Below, piece by piece: positions 15,965-24,354 of a stretch of 64,000 bases of DNA (its first letter is position 1; every line of letters starts with the position of its first letter). The position numbers were made by a program, and so were the translations under genes. Source of the DNA: Sphingomonas populi (GTDB lineage: Bacteria; Pseudomonadota; Alphaproteobacteria; Sphingomonadales; Sphingomonadaceae); assembly GCF_004208535.1 (NCBI RefSeq), contig NZ_SGIS01000012.1, positions 51,935 to 115,934 of the forward strand, read 5' to 3'. The notes under the pieces are model-generated. The model did not search any database and was not told where the DNA came from. It saw nothing but the letters and a program-made list of their open reading frames with translations.

Positions 15965-18433
15965 TCAGTTCCGCGCCTGCTTACGCGGATAGACCGGGAC
16001 CACTGGCTTGACCGCGACCGGTCGCACCGTTTCTGGCTTCTCGACCACGACTGTCTCCACATGCTCGGGTACGGGCGTTCTCAGGCCGCCTTCGACGATT
16101 TCGACCTCCGGCATGCCTGGAGCCGCAATCGGGAGGAGTGGACCCTCGATAAACGGTCGTGCCGCGCTGGGTAGTGCAGCGAGGATTATCGGGGTCGGTG
16201 CCGGTGCGGGAGCCGGTGCGGGAGCAGGCGCCGGCGCGGGAGCAGGTGCCGGCGCGGGAGCAGGCGCCGGCGCGGGAGCAGGCGCCGGTGCGGGAGCGGG
16301 CGCCGGCGCGGGAGCAGGCGCCGGTGCGGGAGCGGGCGCCGGTGCGGGAGCAGGCGCCGGTGCGGGAGCAGGTGCCGGCGCGGGAGCAGGCGCCGGCGCG
16401 GGAGCAGGTGCCGGCGCGGGAGCAGGTGCCGGCGCGGGTGCCGTGATCGTCCCGGTCGTGCGGAAACCGGCGGTGCAGCATGATCCGGCCAACGCGTATT
16501 GGTCGGCGTTCGCGCCAGTCAGCGTATAACCGCTATAGCTAACGCCGATTCCGGTCCCTTGGCCGGTGCTGTCGAAAGTTGCGGTCGCGTCGGGGCCGGC
16601 GACCAGCGATACTCCCGTCGGTAAGCCCGATGCAGCAGTGGTGTTAAAGCCGGCGAGGATAACCGCGTTGGTACCGTCCGAAACCTTCTGCGCGGTCGGG
16701 AACAGCAGCATCCGCTGGGTGACGGCGGCGCCCTCGGTCAGAACGAACTTGGTCGAAAAGTCGGTCGGCGTCGTGTAGGAAATCGGGTTGTAGTTGATCG
16801 TGACCGGCGCTGCGGTGACGGTGGTCGGGGGCGACAAGGCGGAGAAGACGATCGTCCCTCCGTTGACCCCGGGGCCGGTGCCATCCGCACCCGCGATGAG
16901 CGTCAGCCCGACCGGCAGGCCAAGGCTCTGCGCCGGGATCGTCGTCCCGCGCGTGAGCGTTACAGCAGCATCGATAAGCACATCATGGCCGGCGCACAGC
17001 GCGATGTTGCCGTCCGTCGTAGTGATCGCGTGATACACTCTCACATTCTGCCCGGCATTGAGCAGGATGCTGCCGTTGGTCGTCGTCAGAGGCGCGTTGA
17101 CGTTCACATCGCGGCCACAACATGCAACGATATTGCCGTTCGTCGCGGTGATCGGCGCGTTGATGTTGACGTCGCGAAACGCGTTCATCGTCAGGGTCGT
17201 CGGCACGCCCGACGCAGTCCACGCGACAGCATCGTTGATGAAGATGTCGCCGTTGCCGGCCGTAGCGTCGCCGGCTGCCGGGATCGTGCTGATCGTGATG
17301 CTCGTCGTCACCAACTGCGCCGACAGCGTCGAGCCCGCGATATTGCCGCCAGCGCCGACGACGAAATCCTGCGGATCGATCAGCCACATGCCGGTCGCGC
17401 CAGACGGTGCGAAGGTCGAGATCCTGGCGCTGTTCGCGATGTTCACGGTTGCGGCGGAGGTCTCGATGAAACCTCCATCGCCGCCAACGGGCGCGCTCGC
17501 GTCGAGCGTGCCGCCGACCGTCACCGTACCGGTCTTCATGTCGCCGAGCAGCAGGATCGTGCCGCCGCGGTTCTGCAGTGTCCGCGCCTCGATGATGCCG
17601 GTGGTGTTGACCGCAGTATGGAGCAGGTCGCCTGCCGCTTGCGCGGTCATCACGACCTTGCCGCCGTCGGCGCGCATCAGGCCGCCGTTGCGGACGAGCG
17701 CGCCCACCGCGCCCTTGTCGATCGCGACGTTGAGCAAGCCATCGCCCGCCACGTCGAGCGTGATCGCCTCGCCGCCCGCCAGCACGACGGTGCCGAAATT
17801 GGCCTTGATCACCCCGCTGTTGCCGACGCTCGCGCCGAGCAGTGCGACATAGCCGCCGCCCTTCGCATTGATCGTGCCCTCATTCTGGACCGAGGCACCG
17901 CTGTCGCCGGCGAAACGGGTCTTACCAACAAGGAAGTCCGCGTTGGCGATGTCGAGCGTCGATGCGATCAGCCCGCCGACATTCACGTTCGCCGTCTTGC
18001 CGAACAGGATGCCATTGGCATTGACCAGGAACACCTTGCCATTGGCGGAGAGGTTGCCGAGGATCACGGACGGATCGGAACCGAGCACGCGGTTGAGCGC
18101 CACCGAGCTGCTGGTCGGCTGGTCGAAGACGACGCTCTTGCCGTTCCCGATCGAGAAGGATTGCCAGTTGATCGCGGCCCGATCGCTTGTCTGCGTCACG
18201 GTGAGCGATGTGCTGCCGGTCGCGATGCTCGCTTGGCCCGCGACGACTTCGCCGCCCCTCGGCAGCGTCTGCGCGTCGACCGGTCGCGATGCCACCGTGC
18301 CCGCCAGGCTCATTCCGATCAACCACGCGAACTGCGCGAGACCGGTCGTGCCGAACAGCCCTCCGCGGCGCAATCGCGAGATCGCCGGCGCGGCGGGGCG
18401 GATGTTCCTGATCGACGATGGGATGGGGGTCAT
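15965..18433 (-). CDS. TpsA-type filamentous haemagglutinin N-terminal domain exoprotein
   Basis: The 822-aa protein has a signal region (LAGTVASRPVDAQ), then the TPS domain with ALNRVLGSDPSVILGNLSAN, GKVFLVNANGILFGKTA and NVGGLIASTLDI, which is recognised by the TpsB partner. Beta-helix-like repeats follow (for example DVNINAPITATNGNI and DVNVNAPLTTTNGSI), then a YDG-like stretch GYTLTGANADQYALAG. A run of about 40 Ala-Pro dipeptides comes next, and a C-terminal tail rich in Val, Glu and Pro. The Pro-Ala run may span the envelope or cell wall. Two adjacent Cys pairs (IVACCGRD and LAGSCCTAG) are unusual in such exoproteins. The TpsB gene lies immediately upstream. Confidence 0.85.
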   Translation of the reverse strand: MTPIPSSIRNIRPAAPAISRLRRGGLFGTTGLAQFAWLIGMSLAGTVASRPVDAQTLPRGGEVVAGQASIATGSTSLTVTQTSDRAAINWQSFSIGNGKSVVFDQPTSSSVALNRVLGSDPSVILGNLSANGKVFLVNANGILFGKTANVNVGGLIASTLDIANADFLVGKTRFAGDSGASVQNEGTINAKGGGYVALLGASVGNSGVIKANFGTVVLAGGEAITLDVAGDGLLNVAIDKGAVGALVRNGGLMRADGGKVVMTAQAAGDLLHTAVNTTGIIEARTLQNRGGTILLLGDMKTGTVTVGGTLDASAPVGGDGGFIETSAATVNIANSARISTFAPSGATGMWLIDPQDFVVGAGGNIAGSTLSAQLVTTSITISTIPAAGDATAGNGDIFINDAVAWTASGVPTTLTMNAFRDVNINAPITATNGNIVACCGRDVNVNAPLTTTNGSILLNAGQNVRVYHAITTTDGNIALCAGHDVLIDAAVTLTRGTTIPAQSLGLPVGLTLIAGADGTGPGVNGGTIVFSALSPPTTVTAAPVTINYNPISYTTPTDFSTKFVLTEGAAVTQRMLLFPTAQKVSDGTNAVILAGFNTTAASGLPTGVSLVAGPDATATFDSTGQGTGIGVSYSGYTLTGANADQYALAGSCCTAGFRTTGTITAPAPAPAPAPAPAPAPAPAPAPAPAPAPAPAPAPAPAPAPAPAPAPAPAPAPAPAPAPAPAPAPAPAPAPAPAPAPAPAPAPTPIILAALPSAARPFIEGPLLPIAAPGMPEVEIVEGGLRTPVPEHVETVVVEKPETVRPVAVKPVVPVYPRKQARN
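16190..16441 (-). repeat. Short tandem repeat encoding (Ala-Pro)n in TpsA
   Basis: About 250 bp is built from near-identical 6-bp units (GGAGCA, GGCGCC, GGTGCC, GGTGCG variants on the plus strand), coding alternating Ala and Pro on the minus strand. Because each unit is two codons, slippage changes length without breaking the frame. Silent third-base variation among units shows it is not a recent clean expansion. Confidence 0.9.
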
Positions 18434-18502
18434 GAGCGGTATCCTTGATGGCGGGCAGCAGTCGCAGCATTCGGAATGCGGGCGGGGGCGCGCGAAGCGT
18501 GA

Positions 18503-20185
18503 TCAGAAGGTCTTGGCGACCTGAAACCAGAAGCGGCCGGATTTGTCTGGAGCCGAAGTCGCCCTGGCGTCGCCAAGTTTGCGCGCATAGGTCGCCTTTA
18601 GGACGAAGCCGGCCGGCGCGTTCCAGGTCACGCCGGCGCCATAGGCGCTGCGTGCGGCGTGGTTTGAGCCGTCGAAATAGCGGTGCTTGACGTAATCGAC
18701 TTCGCCCACATCGGTGAAACCGAATAGCTGAATCGTGCCCGGCATCACCTGCGGCAACGTCAGACGCGCCTCGGCGGTGGCGACATAGCCCTGATCGCCA
18801 TAGGCTTCGCCTTCTGGATAGGCGCGCACCGCATAGGCGCCGCCGAGTTCCATTTTCTCGGAGATGTCGAGATTGTCGAAGGCGATCTGGCCGCGTGCGG
18901 AGACGAACAGCGAGACCGGCCCGGCGATCTTCTGCAACCTGGCCAAGCTGAACTGCGCCTTCCCGTAGCCGCCATTGGTACGCGCCGTGGCGCGATCGAC
19001 GGTACGTTCATAGGCGCTGCGGATGTCGAGATTGCCGACGACGTAGCTCAGCGAATAGGCGCTCCAGCCGCCGCCCAGCAGCGTGTCATGTTCGTCACCG
19101 CTCAAGCCGACCGTAACGACCTGCGTGCGTCGGTGCGTGACGACATCGACCACGCCGATCCTGTCCTCAAACCATTTCGCGTCGCCACCGACCAGCGCGT
19201 ACAGGTTGTTGTTGCGCGACCGGATCAGCGGATAGCTGGCATAGACGCTCGCGATGTTCGCATTGCCGCTACCGTTGAGGCTGTCGAATTCCTTACCCAG
19301 CGTATAGCCAAGATGCGCGAACGCGACCCCTACCGTGGCCCGGCCGAGCGGGGCCTGATAGGAGGCGCGGCCATAGGAAAGTCCCGAGAACGAGGTCAGC
19401 GCGCGTAGACTGAGCACGTCGCCCGAGCCGGTGGGATTGTTCCAGTTTACCGACCCGCCAACGCGGTAGGCGCCGGTATAGCGGTTGCCAGCATTATCGA
19501 CCTCGACGCTGCCGGTAATGCTCTGGCCGCGCGTGATATCGACCAGCAAGTCCGAGGTTCCGACTGCGGTGCCGGGGCTGAGCGTCGATTTCACGCGCAC
19601 GCCGGGTAGGTCCGACAGCAACAGCAGCCGGCGTTCGAGCGGCGCCACAGCCACCGGATCGCCGACATCGAGACCGCTAAGGATGCGGTTGGCGACGCCG
19701 TTCGCGAGCCGGGAGTCGTTGTGCACCCCAACCGCGCCGAGGCGGCCTTCGACGACAGTGATGGTCACCGCACCGCTCTGCACGTCCTGCACCGGCAGAT
19801 AGGCCCGCGCCACGAAATAGCCGCGGCTACGGTAATAGTCGGTGATCCGTGCGGCGAGTGTCTGAAGTTCCGAGAGGTCCAGTTCGGTGTTCGGCGTGAA
19901 GGCGGTCGCCGCGATCAGTTCGGCTTCGGGGAACAGCGTCGCGCCGCTCACGCGGAGCGATCGGACGACCGTCTTTGGGCCGCCCGCAGCAGCGACCACG
20001 ACCGGCGAAGATTGCGCGAGGCCCAGATCGGATGACGACCTGTCGGCCAAAGGTGCCGGTGGAATCTGCTGGAGTTGCCCGCCTGCGCCGACGGGAACCT
20101 GCGCTTGTACTGACTCGGTGGAAAGCATCACCGCAGCCGGGCTCAAGGCCGCAAGCGCGGCCGTCCAAAGGGTAGACTTAAACAT
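18503..20185 (-). CDS. TpsB outer-membrane transporter (ShlB/FhaC/HecB family)
   Basis: The 560-aa protein starts at the ATG at 20185 with signal peptide MFKSTLWTAALAALSPAAVM and GAGGTG-like GAGGTG just upstream; a GTG six codons earlier is less likely. Next comes a POTRA-type region (VVRSLRVSGATLFPEAELI and ITDYYRSRGYFVARAYLP) and a long beta-barrel with GRASYQAPLGRATVGVAFAH and FVLKATYARKLGD. It ends in FWFQVAKTF with the C-terminal Phe typical of outer-membrane barrels. It should export the TpsA protein encoded 69 bp downstream. The order tpsB, tpsA, L,D-transpeptidase indicates one operon read from the AT-rich region near 20350. Confidence 0.9.
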   Translation of the reverse strand: MFKSTLWTAALAALSPAAVMLSTESVQAQVPVGAGGQLQQIPPAPLADRSSSDLGLAQSSPVVVAAAGGPKTVVRSLRVSGATLFPEAELIAATAFTPNTELDLSELQTLAARITDYYRSRGYFVARAYLPVQDVQSGAVTITVVEGRLGAVGVHNDSRLANGVANRILSGLDVGDPVAVAPLERRLLLLSDLPGVRVKSTLSPGTAVGTSDLLVDITRGQSITGSVEVDNAGNRYTGAYRVGGSVNWNNPTGSGDVLSLRALTSFSGLSYGRASYQAPLGRATVGVAFAHLGYTLGKEFDSLNGSGNANIASVYASYPLIRSRNNNLYALVGGDAKWFEDRIGVVDVVTHRRTQVVTVGLSGDEHDTLLGGGWSAYSLSYVVGNLDIRSAYERTVDRATARTNGGYGKAQFSLARLQKIAGPVSLFVSARGQIAFDNLDISEKMELGGAYAVRAYPEGEAYGDQGYVATAEARLTLPQVMPGTIQLFGFTDVGEVDYVKHRYFDGSNHAARSAYGAGVTWNAPAGFVLKATYARKLGDARATSAPDKSGRFWFQVAKTF

Positions 20186-20344
20186 GAACACCTCGAAGGT
20201 CACCGCGGACGGGGAGACACGGATCTCCCGTCCGCAGGAGCGGGAGCCGCTTTCAAAGATCGTCGAGCGGGGAGGTGTTAAGACGCGCGCTCTCTTTTAT
20301 TAAAGCGCTCGGCTGAGCCATCCCGAGAATGGCTTTCTCTCCCT

Positions 20345-20372
20345 AATATAGGTACGCTTATATATAAAACAA
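20345..20372 (-). promoter_or_regulatory. Candidate promoter of the tpsB operon
   Basis: On the minus strand a TTGTTT box (20372-20367) and TATATT box (20350-20345) stand 16 bp apart inside the only markedly AT-rich stretch of this region, about 160 bp before the tpsB start. A short hairpin (AGCCAT, 20316-20321, with ATGGCT, 20329-20334) lies between this promoter and the gene. Confidence 0.4.
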
Positions 20373-20503
20373 CTTGGATCGTAACAGTTAATTGAAGATT
20401 ATTATTTGTGTTTAATTCGGACCTTCGCCCCGGGATCGACTGGCGAAGTAGCGGTGAGAAGAAACCGCGTGATGAGACCCCGCGTCGAGCGGAATTCGCC
20501 GCT

Positions 20504-20868
20504 TCATTTGCCTGTATCCAGAAAAGCGCGAGCCGTCTGTATGGTGGCCTCGGGCTACTCCTACATCAGCCAATGGCCCACACCGGATGCGATATCTTCG
20601 ATAACGTCGGAGGCCTGATCCACATGATGACAGCCATTGTCGACCCAACGACTTTTCGTCTCCGATCGACAGGAGCGGCATTGTCAGCTTGCCGTGAACG
20701 AGGAAGGCCTTGCTGTCGATCGCATCCTGATCGCACGCCACGAAGTGCGCCGACTCCGCGTACATGGCGCTGGACGCTGAATGTAATTGGGCATGATGTT
20801 GGCGGATGCGTCACTGAACTCGGCAGGATCGGCCTTGGAACCGCGGGGCGGCGCAGTAGGCGCCCAGC
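20504..20868 (-). pseudogene. Alpha/beta hydrolase (epoxide-hydrolase-like) C-terminal remnant
   Basis: Pieces of one protein lie in different minus-strand frames: DPAEFSDASANIMPNYIQRP, then DQDAIDSKAFLVHGKLTMP with LLSIGDEKSLG, then GVGHWLM, two in-frame stops, and PEATIQTARAFLDTGK to a TGA at 20504. This is the order seen at the C-terminus of alpha/beta hydrolases, where GHW carries the catalytic His. At least two frameshifts and two nonsense codons make it non-functional. The nucleophile half is missing. Confidence 0.7.
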
Positions 20869-20942
20869 CGGAATAATCATAATGGGCATCTCAGTGCCCG
20901 CCAGTATGCACGGCTTGTCGATGAATGGATGACTGGCGTCGG

Positions 20943-20981
20943 TCTGATGCGAAGCGAGGCACGCACTCGCTTCGCATCAGA
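20943..20981. repeat. 16-bp perfect inverted repeat beside an integrase fragment
   Basis: TCTGATGCGAAGCGAG (20943-20958) and CTCGCTTCGCATCAGA (20966-20981) are exact inverted complements with the loop GCACGCA. It starts about 10 bp before the integrase remnant. It could be a transcription terminator, a recombinase site or a small mobile-element end. Confidence 0.6.
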
Positions 20982-20989
20982 AGGCTTCG

Positions 20990-21070
20990 GTCACATACAG
21001 GGCGACCGACGCCGTTCGTGCCGCCCAAATCCTTCTCGGTCACAGCAAGATCGAGAACACCGAAATCTGA
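20990..21070 (+). pseudogene. Tyrosine integrase C-terminal fragment
   Basis: The frame ending at the TGA at 21068-21070 reads TYRATDAVRAAQILLGHSKI then ENTEI. This matches the end of phage-type tyrosine recombinases (Q-x-L-L-G-H-x-K-I-x-x-T-V-R-Y), but the stretch with the catalytic Tyr between ENT and the final EI is deleted. The rest of the gene is gone. Confidence 0.7.
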
Positions 21071-21076
21071 CCCGAT

Positions 21077-21101
21077 GGCTCCTCGCCTTCGGCGAGGGGC
21101 C
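21077..21101 (+). terminator. Terminator-like hairpin after the integrase fragment
   Basis: CCTCGCC (21081-21087) pairs with GGCGAGG (21091-21097), extended by outer GGC/GCC pairs, and CTTCTTC follows. It sits 7 bp past the integrase stop and is likely the terminator of the original integrase gene. The T-run is weak. Confidence 0.5.
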
Positions 21102-21254
21102 TTCTTCACCGTGCTCTGGGACAGAGCCGCCGCTCTCAACGGGCCACTTGCATGACAGCTCCCGACGAAAGCCGTCGCTTCCGTCTTGCACGAAAACCCA
21201 TGACGCGAATCGAAAGCAAGGGAAGCCGCCTTGTGAGCACTCACTTTATGCGCT

Positions 21255-22277
21255 CTACGCTCCCGTAGTCACCAGCAGCGTTCCCGCATTACGCCCGGAA
21301 AAAAGGTCGGCAAACGCATAGGGCAGCAGCCCGAACCCGCTCCGCAGATCGACCCGGCACCGCACCTGGCCGTTGGCCGCCCAGGCGCGGATCGCCGCCG
21401 TAGCTTCGGCATACCGTTCTGCGTAGTCTCCAACCACGAAGCCTTCCATCCGAAGCCCGCCATAAACGAGCTTCATCATATCGTCAGGGCCGGCGGCTGG
21501 TCGGCCGGTGTCATAGGCGGAAATCTGGCCGCACAGCACGATTCTGCCACGCGGCACCATCTGATCGATCGCGTCTTGCAGAATCTGGCCTCCGACGTTG
21601 TCGAAGAAGATATTGTATCCGTCGGGACTTGCAGCTTTCAGGCTGGCCGCCAAATCACCCGAGCGATAATCGATCGCGGTGGCCACGCCGCAATGGTCTT
21701 CGAGCCAGCGGCATTTTTCCTGCCCGCCCGCGACGGCGACCACGCGGCACCCCGCCAGCCGCGCCATCTGGCAGACCATCGCGCCCACCGAGCCGGCTGC
21801 GCCCGAAACGAGGACGGTCATGCCCGGCTCAGGCTCTGCAACCGCAAACAGACCGAAGTAGGCAGTCAGGCTGTTGGGAGAATAAAGCGTCATCGCATCG
21901 ACTGGGTCGATGTCATGCGCCACTGCGGTGACGGGGACCGCCGCCGTATCGGGCCGCAGCACGGCATAGTCCTGCCACGGCGCCACTGCGGTGACCAGAT
22001 CGCCGACTTTGAAGCGGGGATGCCGCGTGGCGAGGATCTCGGACGCCGCCATTCCCCGGATCGGTTCGCCGATGCCGATCGTGCCTCGATAACTTCGGCC
22101 GGGCGGGTTGAGCCAATTCCGGATCGTCGGCGCACAGGAGAAGATCCGCGTGCCAACGAGGAGTTCCCCTTCCGCGAGATCCGGCGCGACATAGTCTTCT
22201 TCGCGATACGTGAAGTCGGAGGCGGCGACTGGCCCATCGGGTCGCCGAGCCAGAACCCACGCGCGGTTACGCCTCAC
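21255..22277 (-). CDS. NADP-dependent medium-chain oxidoreductase (prostaglandin reductase/CurA-like)
   Basis: The 340-aa protein has the MDR layout of zinc-free 2-alkenal or enone reductases: an N-terminal GroES-like part with GRSYRGTIGIGEPIRGM, LYSPNSLTAYFGLFAVAEP, the nucleotide-binding VSGAAGSVGAMVCQMARLAG, and FDNVGGQILQDAIDQMVPRG. No zinc-ligand Cys set is visible. It starts with GTG overlapping the FadJ-type stop (GTGA), making it the last gene of a seven-gene minus-strand operon reaching back to 28539. It probably reduces a conjugated double bond in the degraded compound. Confidence 0.85.
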   Translation of the reverse strand: MRRNRAWVLARRPDGPVAASDFTYREEDYVAPDLAEGELLVGTRIFSCAPTIRNWLNPPGRSYRGTIGIGEPIRGMAASEILATRHPRFKVGDLVTAVAPWQDYAVLRPDTAAVPVTAVAHDIDPVDAMTLYSPNSLTAYFGLFAVAEPEPGMTVLVSGAAGSVGAMVCQMARLAGCRVVAVAGGQEKCRWLEDHCGVATAIDYRSGDLAASLKAASPDGYNIFFDNVGGQILQDAIDQMVPRGRIVLCGQISAYDTGRPAAGPDDMMKLVYGGLRMEGFVVGDYAERYAEATAAIRAWAANGQVRCRVDLRSGFGLLPYAFADLFSGRNAGTLLVTTGA

Positions 22278-24343
22278 GCCGCATCGCCGAAAACAAGCCC
22301 CTTTTCCGCGAGCCTGACGAGAAGATCGGAAGGACGAAACGCTTCGCCATAGCGGCCTTCCAGTTCGCGCATCTCCGCGACGATCCTATTCAGCCCGATC
22401 TGATTGGCCCAGAACAGCGGACCGCCGCGATACACCGGCCAATTGTAGCCGAGGACCGCCGCGATATCGATGTCGGAAGCGCGAAGCGCGATGCCCTCGT
22501 CGAGAATCTTCGCGCCCTCGTTCACGACCGAGTAAAGCAGCCGCGCCAGCACCGCCTCGCTGCCGACGGTGGGATCGGACGCGATGTTCCGCGCGTTTGC
22601 AACCGCGTCGATCATGTCGGCGGTCGTGGCGGAGGCACTGGGGCGCCGCTTGTCGTCGTAATCGTAGTAGCCGGCGCCGCGCTTCTGACCGAGCCGCCCC
22701 GCCGCGACGAGATCGCCCATCACGGTGCGTTCGGTCGCATCGCGACCGATCACGTCCAGGCCGACCAGATCCATCATTTGGAAATGGCCCATCGCAAAGC
22801 CATACTCGACGAGCACGCGGTCGATCTCCGCAATCGGTGTACCCTCTAGCATCATCGCTTCGGCCTGCGCACCGCGCGGCGCGAGCAGGCGATTGGCGAT
22901 GAAGCCATCGCAAACACCACTCAATACGGCGACCTTGCCTATCCGCTTGGCGAGATGCATCGCGGTCGCGATTACCGGTTTCGAGGTCTTGGCGCCCCGC
23001 ACGACTTCGAGAAGTCGCATGACATTGGCGGGTGAGAAGAAGTGCAGCCCGACGACGCTCTCGGGTCGGCGCGTCGCCGCCGCGATCCGGTTGAGGTCGA
23101 GGAACGACGTGTTTGACGCCATGATCGCGCCTGGCTTGACGATGTTGTCGAGCTTGCCGAATATCTCGCGCTTCACATCGATATTCTCGTACACCGCTTC
23201 GATGACGAGGTCGACGTCCGACAGGGCTGCCATGTCGAGCGTGGGCGAGATCAGGCCGATACGCTGTTCCACCTGCTCGGCGCGCATTCGGCCCTTGCTC
23301 ACGGTTGCCTCGTAATTGCGGCGGATCACCGTGACGCCACGATCGAGCGCGTCCTGCGTCGTCTCGACCAGCGTCACCGCTATGCCGGCGTTGAGGAAGT
23401 TCATGGTGATACCGCCGCCCATCGTCCCCGCGCCGATGACGCCGACCGAGTGGATCTCGTGGATCGGCATGTCGGCAGGCAGATCGGGCACGCGCCCCGC
23501 AGCGCGTTCCGCGAAGAAAACATGGCGCTGCGCCGCGGATTCGTGGCTTGCCACAAGCTGCTCGAACAGCGCTGCCTCACGCGTGAGACCTTCCTCGAAT
23601 GGCAGTTCGACCGCCGCTTGCACCGCCGAAATAATCGCCCGCGGTGCGGCGAAGCCCTTGAAGCGGCGCGAGTTCGCGGCGGCGAAGTCGGAAAACAATG
23701 TGGGTTTCTCGCGATCCGCAGCGATCCGGTCGCTTCGGTCTCGCGCCTTCGGCAGCGCCGAACCCTGCGCGACGACATCGCGCGCATAGGCGATCGCTCC
23801 TTTGCGCAAGTTTGAGTCGGAGACGAGCGCATCGACGAGGCCAAGAGCAAGCGCCTCGCGAGCGCCGATCTGGCGGCCAGAGGTGATGATATCGAGCGCG
23901 GCTTCGGCACCGACGAGTCGGGGCAGCCGCTGCGTTCCCCCCGCCCCTGGCAGCAGGCCGAGATGGACTTCGGGCAGCCCGACCTTGGCGCTCTCCGCCG
24001 CGAGCCGATAATGGCAGGCGAGCGCCAGTTCGAACCCGCCGCCCAGTGCAGTGCCGTGGATGGCCGCGATTACGGGCTTCGCCGCCTGCTCGATCGCGGC
24101 GAACAGATCCGGGAAGCTCGGTGACTGCGGAGCTTTGCCGAACTCGGTGATATCCGCGCCTGCGATGAAGGTCCGCCCGGCGCAGATCAGCACGATCGCC
24201 GTGACTGCCGTGTCGCCCAATGCCTGCTTCAGCGCGCGCAGCAGACTGGCCCGCAGCGGCGCCGACAGCGCGTTCACCGGAGGATTGTCGAGCGTGATGA
24301 TAGCGATTCCGCCGGTCACGGCGGTCGCTGCGAGTTCGGTCAT
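22274..24343 (-). CDS. FadJ/FadB-type enoyl-CoA hydratase and 3-hydroxyacyl-CoA dehydrogenase fusion
   Basis: The 689-aa protein joins a crotonase domain (HGTALGGGFELALACHYRLA and LPEVHLGLLPGAGGTQRLP, with the oxyanion glycines and catalytic Glu) to a 3-hydroxyacyl-CoA dehydrogenase. The latter has GVIGAGTMGGGITMNFLNAG for NAD binding near residue 305, then ASNTSFLDLNRIA and VGLHFFSPANVMRLLEVV. It performs hydration and oxidation of 2-enoyl-CoAs in beta-oxidation. The length is normal for single-chain bacterial MFE enzymes without the thiolase. It follows the ligase gene by 11 bp and overlaps the oxidoreductase gene. Confidence 0.92.
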   Translation of the reverse strand: MTELAATAVTGGIAIITLDNPPVNALSAPLRASLLRALKQALGDTAVTAIVLICAGRTFIAGADITEFGKAPQSPSFPDLFAAIEQAAKPVIAAIHGTALGGGFELALACHYRLAAESAKVGLPEVHLGLLPGAGGTQRLPRLVGAEAALDIITSGRQIGAREALALGLVDALVSDSNLRKGAIAYARDVVAQGSALPKARDRSDRIAADREKPTLFSDFAAANSRRFKGFAAPRAIISAVQAAVELPFEEGLTREAALFEQLVASHESAAQRHVFFAERAAGRVPDLPADMPIHEIHSVGVIGAGTMGGGITMNFLNAGIAVTLVETTQDALDRGVTVIRRNYEATVSKGRMRAEQVEQRIGLISPTLDMAALSDVDLVIEAVYENIDVKREIFGKLDNIVKPGAIMASNTSFLDLNRIAAATRRPESVVGLHFFSPANVMRLLEVVRGAKTSKPVIATAMHLAKRIGKVAVLSGVCDGFIANRLLAPRGAQAEAMMLEGTPIAEIDRVLVEYGFAMGHFQMMDLVGLDVIGRDATERTVMGDLVAAGRLGQKRGAGYYDYDDKRRPSASATTADMIDAVANARNIASDPTVGSEAVLARLLYSVVNEGAKILDEGIALRASDIDIAAVLGYNWPVYRGGPLFWANQIGLNRIVAEMRELEGRYGEAFRPSDLLVRLAEKGLVFGDAA

Positions 24344-24354
24344 GTGCGTCTCTC

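Noticed and set aside
16190..16441. Possible CRISPR array
   Set aside because: Repeats are contiguous 6-bp units without spacers and lie inside a coding frame as Ala-Pro codons.
16985..18448. Plus-strand frame of 487 codons opposite the TpsA gene
   Set aside because: It is the antisense shadow of the TPS domain; composition is Arg/Asp-rich without any domain, while the minus strand reads a clear exoprotein.
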